Positions 1-7,717 of a stretch of 64,000 nt of DNA are shown here, piece by piece; within the stretch, counting starts at the first letter, position 1; each line of letters opens with the position of its first letter. The stretch covers positions 124,001-188,000 of the forward strand of contig NZ_PIRZ01000004.1 in the NCBI RefSeq assembly GCF_003048575.1, given 5' to 3'. Origin of the DNA: Campylobacter concisus. GTDB lineage: Bacteria; Campylobacterota; Campylobacteria; Campylobacterales; Campylobacteraceae. A program made the translations under genes and the position numbers. The notes under the pieces are model-generated. The model saw nothing but the letters and a program-made list of their open reading frames with translations, was not told where the DNA came from and did no database searches.

Positions 1-794
1 ACCTAAATTTCTACCCGCACAAAAAGGTCAAACACACCAACCTAGCCTCCCGCTCGATCGGCCTTGGCGTCATGGGCGAGGCACAGATGCTAGCCGAGCG
101 CGGCGTGAAATGGGGCAGCTACGAGCACCTAGCGCTGATCGATAGCGTGATGGAAAACATAAGCTACAACGCCATCTATGCCAGCTCAAATTTGGCGGTA
201 GAAAAGGGCGTTTATCCGCTCTTTGAAGGCTCAAAGTGGAGCAGGGGAGTGATGCCTATCGACACGGCAAACGCAAACGCCAAAGCGCTTCTAAACGATA
301 GAGGCGGGCTATTTGACGAAAATGCCTGCGACTGGAGCAAACTACGCGAAAAGGTCAAAAAAGACGGCATGAGAAACGGCTATCTGATGGCGATCGCCCC
401 AACTAGCTCGATCTCGATCCTTGTTGGCACTACTCAGACCATCGAGCCAGTCTATAAACGCAAGTGGTTTGAGCACAACCTAAGCGGTATGATCCCAAAT
501 GTCGTGCCAAATTTAAGCCCTGATACTTGGCAGTTTTACACGCCAGCATACGAGCTTGATCAGAGAATTCTCATAAAAGCAGGTGCTATCCGCCAAAAAT
601 GGATTGATCAAGGTCAAAGTCTAAATATCTTTATGAGCCTAGACAAAGCAAGCGGCGGATATCTAAGTGAAATTTATATGCTTGCATGGGAGCTTGGACT
701 AAAATCAACTTATTATCTTCGCTCTGAGTCACCAGACAGTGAAAAACTAAACGACGTGGCCGACCGCTCTATCGAATGCGAGGGTTGTCAGTAA
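1..794 (+). CDS. nrdA: Ribonucleoside-diphosphate reductase alpha subunit, C-terminal part
   Basis: This is the 3' end of class Ia ribonucleotide reductase large subunit, which reduces ribonucleoside diphosphates to deoxy forms with the NrdB radical subunit. The reading frame is open from base 3 to the stop at 792-794, so the gene begins outside the window; the internal Met at base 72 is not its start. The visible part has the NrdA signatures NFYPHKKV, SIGLGVMG and MAIAPTSSISILVGTTQTIEP, and ends in CEGCQ, the C-terminal Cys pair that re-reduces the active site. The first ~450 bases look GC-richer than the rest. nrdB lies far away at 31.9-32.9 kb on the other strand. Confidence 0.96.
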   Translation, partial: LNFYPHKKVKHTNLASRSIGLGVMGEAQMLAERGVKWGSYEHLALIDSVMENISYNAIYASSNLAVEKGVYPLFEGSKWSRGVMPIDTANANAKALLNDRGGLFDENACDWSKLREKVKKDGMRNGYLMAIAPTSSISILVGTTQTIEPVYKRKWFEHNLSGMIPNVVPNLSPDTWQFYTPAYELDQRILIKAGAIRQKWIDQGQSLNIFMSLDKASGGYLSEIYMLAWELGLKSTYYLRSESPDSEKLNDVADRSIECEGCQ

Positions 795-802
795 AATTTA
801 TT

Positions 803-839
803 AGATACCTATGGCTATTTTTACCTTAGGTATCTTTTT
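803..839 (+). terminator. Rho-independent terminator after nrdA
   Basis: A perfect 9-bp stem (AGATACCTA at 803-811 with TAGGTATCT at 827-835) is followed by TTTTTA. It lies just downstream of the nrdA stop, so the next gene at 872 probably depends on read-through or on a promoter overlapping this element. Confidence 0.8.
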
Positions 840-842
840 ATA

Positions 843-858
843 TCCATATTAAAAACAA
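843..858 (+). repeat. 16-bp direct repeat, left copy
   Basis: The 16-mer TCCATATTAAAAACAA occurs here, right after the nrdA terminator, and again unchanged at 1916-1931 just before nrdD. The two copies bracket a single inserted-looking gene (872-1711), so they may be a target-site duplication or recombination footprint. Confidence 0.75.
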
Positions 859-871
859 AAAGGTAATTACT

Positions 872-1711
872 TTGTCTAGCTTAACAGATATTGAAAAAAG
901 ATATTTAGAAACGCTTTTTGAAATGGATAGTGGCTATGTCTTAGATTTTAGTAATCAAACTTTCTATGAATTTATAAAAAGTATCACCGGTATTGACATA
1001 CATGATATAAAATATCAAATCTACGGAGGCTCTAAAGCCAAAAAGTTAAGAGTCTTTTGGCAAACTGAAAGTGACTCAGTAAATGGAAGAGTATTAAAAG
1101 GTTTATTAGAACGCTATAAATTTAATGTTGATAGCGGAAAAATTAAATTTAACGAAAAAATCTATAATGAATGCGTAAAAATTACAAACAGGCTTCTTGG
1201 CATTAAAAATACTATAGATTCAAGGGACGAATTATTAAAGATAAAATTTGACGATATCAATATTAAAGATTTATCTTTAGACCTTGGTTTGGAAAAGGTC
1301 TTGGAGCATAGAATGCTGGAGATAGATAAATGTTTGGACATTGGTGCATATATGTCGGCAATTATACTATGCGGAAGCGTCTTAGAATGTCTTTTATTGA
1401 GCTATATGCTAAAAAATCCAAAACAATTTAATACATATAACCAATCGCCAAAAGACAAAACTGACAAAGTAAAACCTTTTCAAGATTGGAAACTATCAGA
1501 AATGATAGATGTATCTGGCGGTATTGAGTTACTATCTCAAGATACTAAAAAATTTTCACATGAACTAAGAAATTTTAGAAACTATATTCACCCCATGGAG
1601 CAGTTGGCTAATAATTTTAAACCCGACGATCAAACAGCTAAAGTTGCTTTCCAAGTCTTAAAAATGGCTATTTTAGATTTAAAAAAACAAAGAGACACAA
1701 AACTACAATAG
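872..1711 (+). CDS. HEPN-domain abortive-infection-like protein
   Basis: A 279-residue soluble protein with no signal peptide. Residues 5-85 (IEKRYLETLF, GYVLDFSNQTFYEF, GGSKAKKLRVFW) recall an N-terminal module I know from AbiJ-like and other defence proteins. The C-terminal half is helical and ends with ELRNFRNYIHP, giving R233 and H240 in an R-x6-H arrangement typical of HEPN ribonucleases. It starts at TTG 872 with an AAGG upstream; no better start exists. The gene stands alone between nrdA and nrdD, is more AT-rich than nrdA, and is bracketed by a 16-bp direct repeat. I infer a phage-defence or stress RNase; the family call is from memory and the function is unproven. Confidence 0.7.
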   Translation: MSSLTDIEKRYLETLFEMDSGYVLDFSNQTFYEFIKSITGIDIHDIKYQIYGGSKAKKLRVFWQTESDSVNGRVLKGLLERYKFNVDSGKIKFNEKIYNECVKITNRLLGIKNTIDSRDELLKIKFDDINIKDLSLDLGLEKVLEHRMLEIDKCLDIGAYMSAIILCGSVLECLLLSYMLKNPKQFNTYNQSPKDKTDKVKPFQDWKLSEMIDVSGGIELLSQDTKKFSHELRNFRNYIHPMEQLANNFKPDDQTAKVAFQVLKMAILDLKKQRDTKLQ

Positions 1712-1727
1712 TAGTAGTTTTGTTTTA
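1697..1727 (+). terminator. Rho-independent terminator of the HEPN-like gene
   Basis: A perfect 10-bp stem (ACAAAACTAC at 1697-1706 with GTAGTTTTGT at 1714-1723) is followed by TTTTA. The stop codon (1709-1711) lies in the loop, so the terminator uses the last coding codons. Confidence 0.85.
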
Positions 1728-1915
1728 TTATATTATAAAAAATAATTAATATTTTTAATTAATATAAAAAATAATAATATACATTATATATGCTAAATAA
1801 CGTAAATTTATCCTTTAAGAAAAGTCTTTAAAATTTTATATTTTTTGATAAATATTATTAAACAAAAGAAAATAGTTATCTATCTTTTAAGCTTTCTTGT
1901 CCTATACTTTAAAAC

Positions 1916-1931
1916 TCCATATTAAAAACAA
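1916..1931 (+). repeat. 16-bp direct repeat, right copy
   Basis: Second exact copy of TCCATATTAAAAACAA, ending 16 bases before the nrdD ATG. With the copy at 843-858 it encloses 1057 bases that hold only the HEPN-like gene and AT-rich sequence. Confidence 0.75.
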
Positions 1932-1947
1932 TCGGAAAGAGTGGGCG

Positions 1948-4050
1948 ATGCGTGAAATTTTAAAACGAGACGGCACAAGACAAGAATTTGTAGCATATAA
2001 GATAGTAGATGCGATAAAAAAAGCATTTGCTAGCGAAAATTTAGCTTATGATGAGAAAGTTTTTACAAATGTTGTCCAAGATATCTTTCAAAAGTCAAGC
2101 GCAATAACAGTCGAAGACATCCAAGATGCGATCGAAAAAGAGCTATTTAATAGCGGATATTTTGATGTTTTAAAAAGCTTTATGCTCTACCGCCACACAC
2201 ACAAGCTTCAGCGTGAGCAAATTTTAGGCCTAAATGACGATACGACTTACATAAATTCAACTCAAACGATAAATGAGTATATAAACGGCACCGACTGGAG
2301 AATTTCTGCAAACTCAAATACAAGCTACTCAAATGCAGGACTTATCAACAACACCGCCGGTAAAGTCATCGCAAACTACTGGCTAGACGCTGTTTATAGC
2401 AAAGAAGAGGGCCTTGCTCATAGAAACGGCGACTATCACATACATGACCTTGACTGCCTTACAGGATATTGTGCTGGCTGGAGCTTGCGAGCTTTGTTAA
2501 ACGAGGGCTTTAACGGCGTTCGTGGCAGAGTTGAGAGCAAAGCGCCAAAACACTTTAGAGAGGCACTTTATCAAATGGCAAATTTCTTAGGAATTTTGCA
2601 AAGCGAATGGGCTGGTGCTCAAGCTTTTTCTAGTTTTGATACCTACCTTGCGCCTTATGTTTTTAAAGATGATCTAAGTGACGCTGAGATCAAAAAGGCG
2701 ATCACTAGCTTTATTTTTAACTTAAATGTGCCTGCACGCTGGGGACAAAGTCCATTTACAAACGTAACAATAGACATCACCTGCCCAAGCGACCTAAGAG
2801 ATCAGATCCCAACGAGTGATGATATACACCTCTTTACAAATGTAAAAGATGAGAAAATTTTGAAAAAAGCAAACGAGCGTGGCAGAGAAAAACTAATCGA
2901 TATGACTTATAAGGACTTCGAGCCTGAAATGGCACGCATAGATAAGGCATTTTACGAGGTTTTAACAGCTGGCGATAAGTGCTCACAGCCTTTTACATTT
3001 CCGATACCAACGGTAAATATTACAGAGGATTTTGACTGGGATAGTGAAGTGGCGGATGTACTCTTTGAAAATACCGCCAAAATGGGCTCAAGCTACTTTC
3101 AAAATTTTATCGGCTCACAATACACTTATGACGAGAATGGCAACAAGATAGAAAACGAAAAAGCCTACAAACCAGGACATGTTCGCTCTATGTGCTGCCG
3201 CTTGCAGCTTGATCTAAGAGAGCTTTTAAAACGAGGTGGCGGTCTTTTTGGTAGTGCTGAGATGACAGGCTCGATTGGCGTTGTCACTATAAATTTGGCT
3301 CGCCTAGGATACAACTTCAAAGGCGATAAAGTCGCACTTTATAACAGGCTAAGCTATCTTTTAGAGCTTGCTAAATCGACACTTGAAAAGAAGCGTAAAT
3401 TTATCCAAGAGATGTATGACAGAGGGCTTTATCCTTATACGGCTAGATATCTAAAGCACTTTAACAACCACTTTAGCACGATCGGTATAAATGGCATGAA
3501 CGAGCTTCTTAGAAATTTCACAAATGATAAGGAGAATATCTCAACAAAATTTGGACGTGATTTTGCTATTGAGATGGTCGAGTTTTTGCGCGACAAGATA
3601 AGGACATTTCAAGAAGAGACTGGAAATTTATATAACCTTGAGGCGACTCCAGCTGAGGGCACAACTTACCGCTTTGCTAAAGAGGATAAAAAGCGCTATC
3701 CAGACATCATCCAAGCAGGTGGCGGGGAGAATATTTACTACACAAACTCAACCCAGCTTCCAGCAAATTTTACAGACGATGCTTACGAGGCACTTGATTT
3801 GCAAGATGATCTTCAGACTTCATACACTGGTGGCACAGTATTTCACCTTTATATGAAAGAAAGGATCAGCTCACCTAAAGCTTGTAAGGAGCTTGTAAAG
3901 AGCATAATCTCAAATTATAAGCTTCCATATATCACGATAACGCCTGTGTTTAGTGTTTGTTCAAAACATGGTTACATTGCTGGAGAGCATGAATTTTGTC
4001 CGCTTTGTGATGCAGAATTAATAGAAAAAGAGAAAAACAATTCCAAATAA
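1948..4050 (+). CDS. nrdD: Anaerobic ribonucleoside-triphosphate reductase, catalytic chain without its glycyl-radical segment
   Basis: Class III reductase of 700 residues making dNTPs under anoxia. I start it at ATG 1948, after GGAAAGAG; a 17-codon TTG extension upstream would run through the 16-bp repeat and is unlikely. Residues 1-90 form an ATP-cone (REILKRDGTRQEF). The barrel carries the radical-site cysteines Cys416-Cys417 (HVRSMCCRLQ), and the C-terminus has the metal-site residues VCSKHGY and CPLC. The chain then stops (TAA 4048-4050) before the usual glycyl-radical motif, which is supplied by the next gene in the same frame, 9 bases on. The AT-rich 1712-1947 region presumably holds the promoter. 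NrdG follows downstream. Confidence 0.95.
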   Translation: MREILKRDGTRQEFVAYKIVDAIKKAFASENLAYDEKVFTNVVQDIFQKSSAITVEDIQDAIEKELFNSGYFDVLKSFMLYRHTHKLQREQILGLNDDTTYINSTQTINEYINGTDWRISANSNTSYSNAGLINNTAGKVIANYWLDAVYSKEEGLAHRNGDYHIHDLDCLTGYCAGWSLRALLNEGFNGVRGRVESKAPKHFREALYQMANFLGILQSEWAGAQAFSSFDTYLAPYVFKDDLSDAEIKKAITSFIFNLNVPARWGQSPFTNVTIDITCPSDLRDQIPTSDDIHLFTNVKDEKILKKANERGREKLIDMTYKDFEPEMARIDKAFYEVLTAGDKCSQPFTFPIPTVNITEDFDWDSEVADVLFENTAKMGSSYFQNFIGSQYTYDENGNKIENEKAYKPGHVRSMCCRLQLDLRELLKRGGGLFGSAEMTGSIGVVTINLARLGYNFKGDKVALYNRLSYLLELAKSTLEKKRKFIQEMYDRGLYPYTARYLKHFNNHFSTIGINGMNELLRNFTNDKENISTKFGRDFAIEMVEFLRDKIRTFQEETGNLYNLEATPAEGTTYRFAKEDKKRYPDIIQAGGGENIYYTNSTQLPANFTDDAYEALDLQDDLQTSYTGGTVFHLYMKERISSPKACKELVKSIISNYKLPYITITPVFSVCSKHGYIAGEHEFCPLCDAELIEKEKNNSK

Positions 4051-4059
4051 GGAGAGGAA

Positions 4060-4230
4060 ATGACAGAAAAAGAAATTTTAGAAAAAGTACAAGATAAACG
4101 CACAAAATGCGTAGTCTATACTCGTGTTATGGGGTATCATCGCCCAGTTGAGAGCTTTAACCTTGGTAAAAAAGGCGAGCATAAAGAGCGTATTAAATTT
4201 GATGAATACGCAAGTTGCTGCAAAAGATAA
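4060..4230 (+). CDS. Stand-alone NrdD glycyl-radical domain, 56 aa
   Basis: A 56-residue protein whose core, TRVMGYHRPVESFNLGKKGE, matches the C-terminal glycyl-radical segment of class III reductases (RVxGY, RPV, N-GK-E). Gly25 would be the radical residue. It begins at ATG 4060 behind a strong GGAGAGG, 9 bases after the nrdD stop and in the same frame, so it is either a trans-acting domain or the tail of a stop-codon read-through product. Cys17 and a CC pair at residues 53-54 could contribute to the metal site. Because the break has its own ribosome binding site and falls between the metal site and the radical loop, a sequencing error is less likely than a real split. Confidence 0.88.
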   Translation: MTEKEILEKVQDKRTKCVVYTRVMGYHRPVESFNLGKKGEHKERIKFDEYASCCKR

Positions 4231-4264
4231 TCACCGCAGCCAATAAAAACACAAAAACTCAAAT

Positions 4265-4292
4265 AAAAAAGGCACAATCTTCTGTGCCTTTT
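4265..4292 (+). terminator. Rho-independent terminator between the nrdD tail and nrdG
   Basis: GGCACA (4271-4276) pairs with TGTGCC (4283-4288), with A6 upstream and TTTT downstream. It would end most nrdD transcripts before nrdG, lowering activase relative to reductase. Confidence 0.75.
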
Positions 4293-4314
4293 AAATCTCA
4301 AAAGGTCCATAAAT

Positions 4315-4989
4315 TTGCATAAAGTCTTTAGTATAACGCCATTTACTACGCTTGATTATCCAGACAAAGTGGCTGCAGTAGTTTGGTTTGCAGGCTGTAA
4401 TATGCGATGTGTGTATTGCTACAATATAGAAGTTGTAAATTCAAATGGCAATATAGAAATGGCTGAGGTTTGTAACTTTTTAGACCGCCGCATAGGTAAG
4501 CTAAATGGCATCGTCTTTAGCGGTGGCGAATGCACGGCAAATCCTTTGTTTTTAAAACTTGCAAGAGAGGTTAAGTCAAGAAATTTTTGCCTAAAGGTCG
4601 ATACAAATGGCTCTCATATTGAGATTTTAAAAGAGGCGATAGGCGAAGGGCTGATTGACTATATCGCACTTGATTTTAAAGCACCAAAAGAGAAATTTGT
4701 GGGCGTAACTGGCTCAAATTTATATGAAAAATTTATTAGCGCACTAAAGTATCTGCTTGAGATAAATTTCGATTTTGAAGTAAGAACAACCGTGCATGCA
4801 GATTTTTTAGATGAAGCAGATATTTCTTTGATGTCTGAAATTCTTTATGACCTTGGATATAGAGGCAATTATTATTTGCAAAAATTCCTTAGCACAGGTG
4901 AAAATTTTGGAAATTTGGTTGATGCTAAAAGTAGCTTTGATCCGAAAAAAATCATCTCAAAACTTCCTATCAAACTAAGAAACTTTTAA
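4315..4989 (+). CDS. nrdG: Anaerobic ribonucleotide reductase activating protein (radical SAM)
   Basis: A 224-residue radical SAM enzyme that abstracts hydrogen from the NrdD glycine. The cluster motif CNMRCVYC (Cys-x3-Cys-x2-Cys) lies at about residues 28-35, followed by FSGGECTANP, the SAM-binding GGE motif. In this organism its substrate glycine would be Gly25 of the separate 56-aa protein upstream. The start is TTG 4315 with AAAGG upstream; the next ATG would remove the cluster region. The family also resembles pyruvate formate-lyase activases, but position next to nrdD favours NrdG. Confidence 0.9.
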   Translation: MHKVFSITPFTTLDYPDKVAAVVWFAGCNMRCVYCYNIEVVNSNGNIEMAEVCNFLDRRIGKLNGIVFSGGECTANPLFLKLAREVKSRNFCLKVDTNGSHIEILKEAIGEGLIDYIALDFKAPKEKFVGVTGSNLYEKFISALKYLLEINFDFEVRTTVHADFLDEADISLMSEILYDLGYRGNYYLQKFLSTGENFGNLVDAKSSFDPKKIISKLPIKLRNF

Positions 4990-5063
4990 ATTTCTACTCA
5001 TTATTTTTAACAAAAATTTTTGCTTTACAAAACTATAATCATTAAAACTAATAAGGAGAAACT

Positions 5064-6209
5064 ATGCAAAATTTTAGCTTTTTAAACCCTACAAGAATAG
5101 AATTTGGCAAAGACAAAGAGCAAAATATCGGCAGATATATGAAAGAATTTGGCGTTAAAAAGACGCTTATCATCTATGGCAGCGATAGGATCATAAAAAA
5201 TGGCCTTTTTGATGTGGCAGCAAAGAGCCTAAGTGCAAATGGCATTGAGTTTTGCAAGATCGGTGGTGTGAAGTCAAACCCAGTTCTAAGCAAGGTAAAT
5301 GAGGCTATAAATTTAGCAAAAAAGCAAGGTGTCGATAGCGTGCTAGCCATAGGCGGTGGCTCTGTACTTGACACGGCAAAGGCCGTGGCTGCTGGAGTTA
5401 AATATAACGGCGACGTTTGGGACTTTTTTACCGGCAAAGATCCAAGTGAAGCGCTTATGATCTTTGACATCATAACGCTTGCAGCAACTGGCTCAGAGAT
5501 GAACGGCGGCTCGGTCGTCACAAACGAAGCCACAAAACAGAAATTTGCTATGCACGGAGCATGTCTTTACCCAAAAGTATCGGTGATAAATCCACTTCTT
5601 CAAGCAAGTGTGAGCAAAGAGTATTTGGTCTATTCGGCTTCCGACATTATCGCTCATAGCATCGAGGGCTACTTTACAGCGAGTGTTCAGCCTGAGATCA
5701 TAAATTTATACATCGAAGCAAACATCAAAACGGTCATGAAAACGACAGAAATTTTACTAAAAGAGTCATGTAATTACGATGCTAGAGGCGAGTTTGCCTG
5801 GGCTGCTACGATGGCACTAAATGGCTTAACTTACGTTGGCACAGCTGGCTACTCATATCCAAATCACATGATCGAGCATGCCATAGGTGCGGTAGTAGAC
5901 TGTGCACACGGAGCTGGACTAAGTGTGGTTATGCCAGCTTGGATGAAGTGGTATAAGAGTAGAAATTTAGAGGCATTTAAGCGCTTTGGCAAAGAAATTT
6001 TTGGCGTGGATGACGCAGACGCAGGCATAGAGAAGCTAAAAGAGTGGTTTAGCAAGATTGGCACGCCAACGAGTCTTATTGAAATCGGCGTTGATGAGAC
6101 AAATTTAGACGAGATCATGGCGTTAGTTTATGACTACGCCAAGGGCAGGGGACTAGAGCAAATTTATACAAAAGAGGCCATAAGTGAAATTTTTGCCTTA
6201 GCGAGATAG
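5064..6209 (+). CDS. Iron-containing alcohol dehydrogenase (butanol dehydrogenase type)
   Basis: A 381-residue group III alcohol dehydrogenase that would interconvert aldehydes and alcohols with NAD(P)H. Visible features are the nucleotide-binding AIGGGSVLDTAKAVA at about residues 94-108, ATGSEMNGGSVVTN, and the metal-binding histidines in IIAHSIEGYF, NHMIEHAIGA and CAHGAGL. Length fits the BdhA/YqhD type. A clear AAGGAG precedes the ATG. It starts a plus-strand run with two SDR-like genes, but the substrate cannot be read from sequence. Confidence 0.9.
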   Translation: MQNFSFLNPTRIEFGKDKEQNIGRYMKEFGVKKTLIIYGSDRIIKNGLFDVAAKSLSANGIEFCKIGGVKSNPVLSKVNEAINLAKKQGVDSVLAIGGGSVLDTAKAVAAGVKYNGDVWDFFTGKDPSEALMIFDIITLAATGSEMNGGSVVTNEATKQKFAMHGACLYPKVSVINPLLQASVSKEYLVYSASDIIAHSIEGYFTASVQPEIINLYIEANIKTVMKTTEILLKESCNYDARGEFAWAATMALNGLTYVGTAGYSYPNHMIEHAIGAVVDCAHGAGLSVVMPAWMKWYKSRNLEAFKRFGKEIFGVDDADAGIEKLKEWFSKIGTPTSLIEIGVDETNLDEIMALVYDYAKGRGLEQIYTKEAISEIFALAR

Positions 6210-6238
6210 AATTTATCTAAATTTTACAAAGGAAAGAT

Positions 6239-6880
6239 ATGAAAAAGATCGCCCTTATAGCTGGAGCTAGCGGTGCTTTGGGAAGTGAGATTTTAAAAAA
6301 TTTATGCGAGAGTGAGCATTATAGTAAGGTTATCGCCCTTGCTAGGCATGAACTAGAATTTACTCACGAAAAGCTTGAAGTAAAGATAGTAAATTTTGAC
6401 GAGCTAAAAGATGAGGTGCCATTTATCGCTGATGATGTATTTTGCGCGCTTGGCACGACGATGAAGGTGGCAAAGCACAAGGAGCAGTTTTACAAAGTCG
6501 ATGTGACCTATCCGCTAAATTTTGCCAAATTTGGCTTGGAGTGCGGCGCAAAACGCTTTGTTTTACTCTCAGCTGCAGGTGCTAGCAGAAAGTCAGGCTC
6601 ATTTTACCTAAAGGCAAAAGGCCAAGCAGAAGCAAAGATAAAAGAGCTTGGATATAGCTCATTTCACGTCGTTAGGCTGCCACTTATCGAGGCTGAGAGA
6701 AAGGACTTTAGACTTGGCGAGTATCTGGCGATAAAGGCGTTTAAATTTATCCCAAAAGGCTTTTTTGACGAGTATCGTCCAATGAGGGCGGCTGATATCG
6801 CTAAAGTGATCGTGCAAGTAGCGCAAGATGACCACAGCGAAGGTGTCAAAATTTATAGCCCGATGGAGTACGCGAAGTGA
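6239..6880 (+). CDS. NAD(P)-binding atypical SDR (HTATIP2/YwnB-like)
   Basis: A 213-residue Rossmann protein with the dinucleotide motif GASGALGSEI at about residues 9-18 and a second strand ending in LGTTMK. The short C-terminal region and lack of a clear Tyr-x3-Lys pair at the classic place fit the atypical SDR group of NAD(P)H-binding proteins. AAAGGAAAG precedes the ATG. Its last bases overlap the GTG start of the next gene by 4, so the two are translationally coupled. Substrate unknown. Confidence 0.82.
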   Translation: MKKIALIAGASGALGSEILKNLCESEHYSKVIALARHELEFTHEKLEVKIVNFDELKDEVPFIADDVFCALGTTMKVAKHKEQFYKVDVTYPLNFAKFGLECGAKRFVLLSAAGASRKSGSFYLKAKGQAEAKIKELGYSSFHVVRLPLIEAERKDFRLGEYLAIKAFKFIPKGFFDEYRPMRAADIAKVIVQVAQDDHSEGVKIYSPMEYAK

Positions 6881-7647
6881 AAAGATACATCGCCATCACT
6901 GGAGCAAGCTCAGGTATAGGAGCGGCCGCGGCAAAGGTATTTGCAAGGCGCGGGGAGAATTTGATCCTTATTGCAAGACGTGGTGAGCTTTTAGAACAGC
7001 TAAAAAGCGAGATAGCTAAATTTTCGGATGTTGATGTTGTCATAGAGATTTGTGATCTATCAAAACAAGAAAATGCCCTCTCTCTTTGGCAAAATTTAGA
7101 AAAATATGAGCTAAAAGCGCTTATAAACAATGCTGGCTTTGGTGACTATAACAAGGTCGGCGAGCAAAATTTAGAAAAAATCACGCAGATGATAAATTTA
7201 AACATCATCTCACTTGTCACGCTCTCAACGCTCTTTACTAAAAAATACAAAGACAAAGATACACAGCTCATCAATATCTCTTCAATAGGTGGCTACAAGA
7301 TCGTACCAAATGCCGTCACATACTGCGCTAGCAAATTTTTCGTAAGCGCCTTTAGCGAGGGGCTTTACCACGAGCTAGCACAGGACAAGCAGGCAAAAAT
7401 GCAGGCTAAAGTGCTAGCTCCAGCTGCCACAAAGACAGAATTTGGCATGGTGGCAACTAGCAAAAAGAGCTACGACTACGACAAAGCGTTTAAAAAGTAT
7501 CACACGAGCGAGCAGATGGCGGAGTTTTTGCTTCGCCTTTATGATAGCCATTACTGCGTTGGCGCGGTCGATAGAGATAGCTTTGAGTTTAGTTTAAGCA
7601 AGCCAAAATTTGACTACGCGATCAAATACGAGCCAAAAGATAACTAG
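6877..7647 (+). CDS. Short-chain dehydrogenase/reductase
   Basis: A 256-residue classical SDR: cofactor motif TGASSGIGAAA at residues 8-18, NNAGFGDY near residue 85, catalytic Ser in INISSIGGYK and the Tyr-x3-Lys pair in TYCASKFF. It starts with GTG 6877 overlapping the previous stop (GTGA), so it is coupled to that gene. It belongs to the DltE/YqjQ-like SDRs by general look; the substrate cannot be told. Confidence 0.9.
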   Translation: MKRYIAITGASSGIGAAAAKVFARRGENLILIARRGELLEQLKSEIAKFSDVDVVIEICDLSKQENALSLWQNLEKYELKALINNAGFGDYNKVGEQNLEKITQMINLNIISLVTLSTLFTKKYKDKDTQLINISSIGGYKIVPNAVTYCASKFFVSAFSEGLYHELAQDKQAKMQAKVLAPAATKTEFGMVATSKKSYDYDKAFKKYHTSEQMAEFLLRLYDSHYCVGAVDRDSFEFSLSKPKFDYAIKYEPKDN

Positions 7648-7717
7648 GCGCTAAAGCCCTGGCAGCCTACGCCAAGGCTGGTAAAGCAAAAAGTAGGACA
7701 AAATAAAAAGGCAGATC

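Noticed and set aside
1840-1860. FNR-like box before nrdD (TTGAT-N4-ATTAT)
   Set aside because: Only the left half fits the consensus; in DNA this AT-rich such a match is expected by chance.
1897-1947. A 17-codon N-terminal extension of nrdD from TTG 1897
   Set aside because: It runs through the 16-bp repeat, lacks a ribosome binding site, and ATG 1948 has GGAAAGAG in front and begins at the usual ATP-cone sequence.
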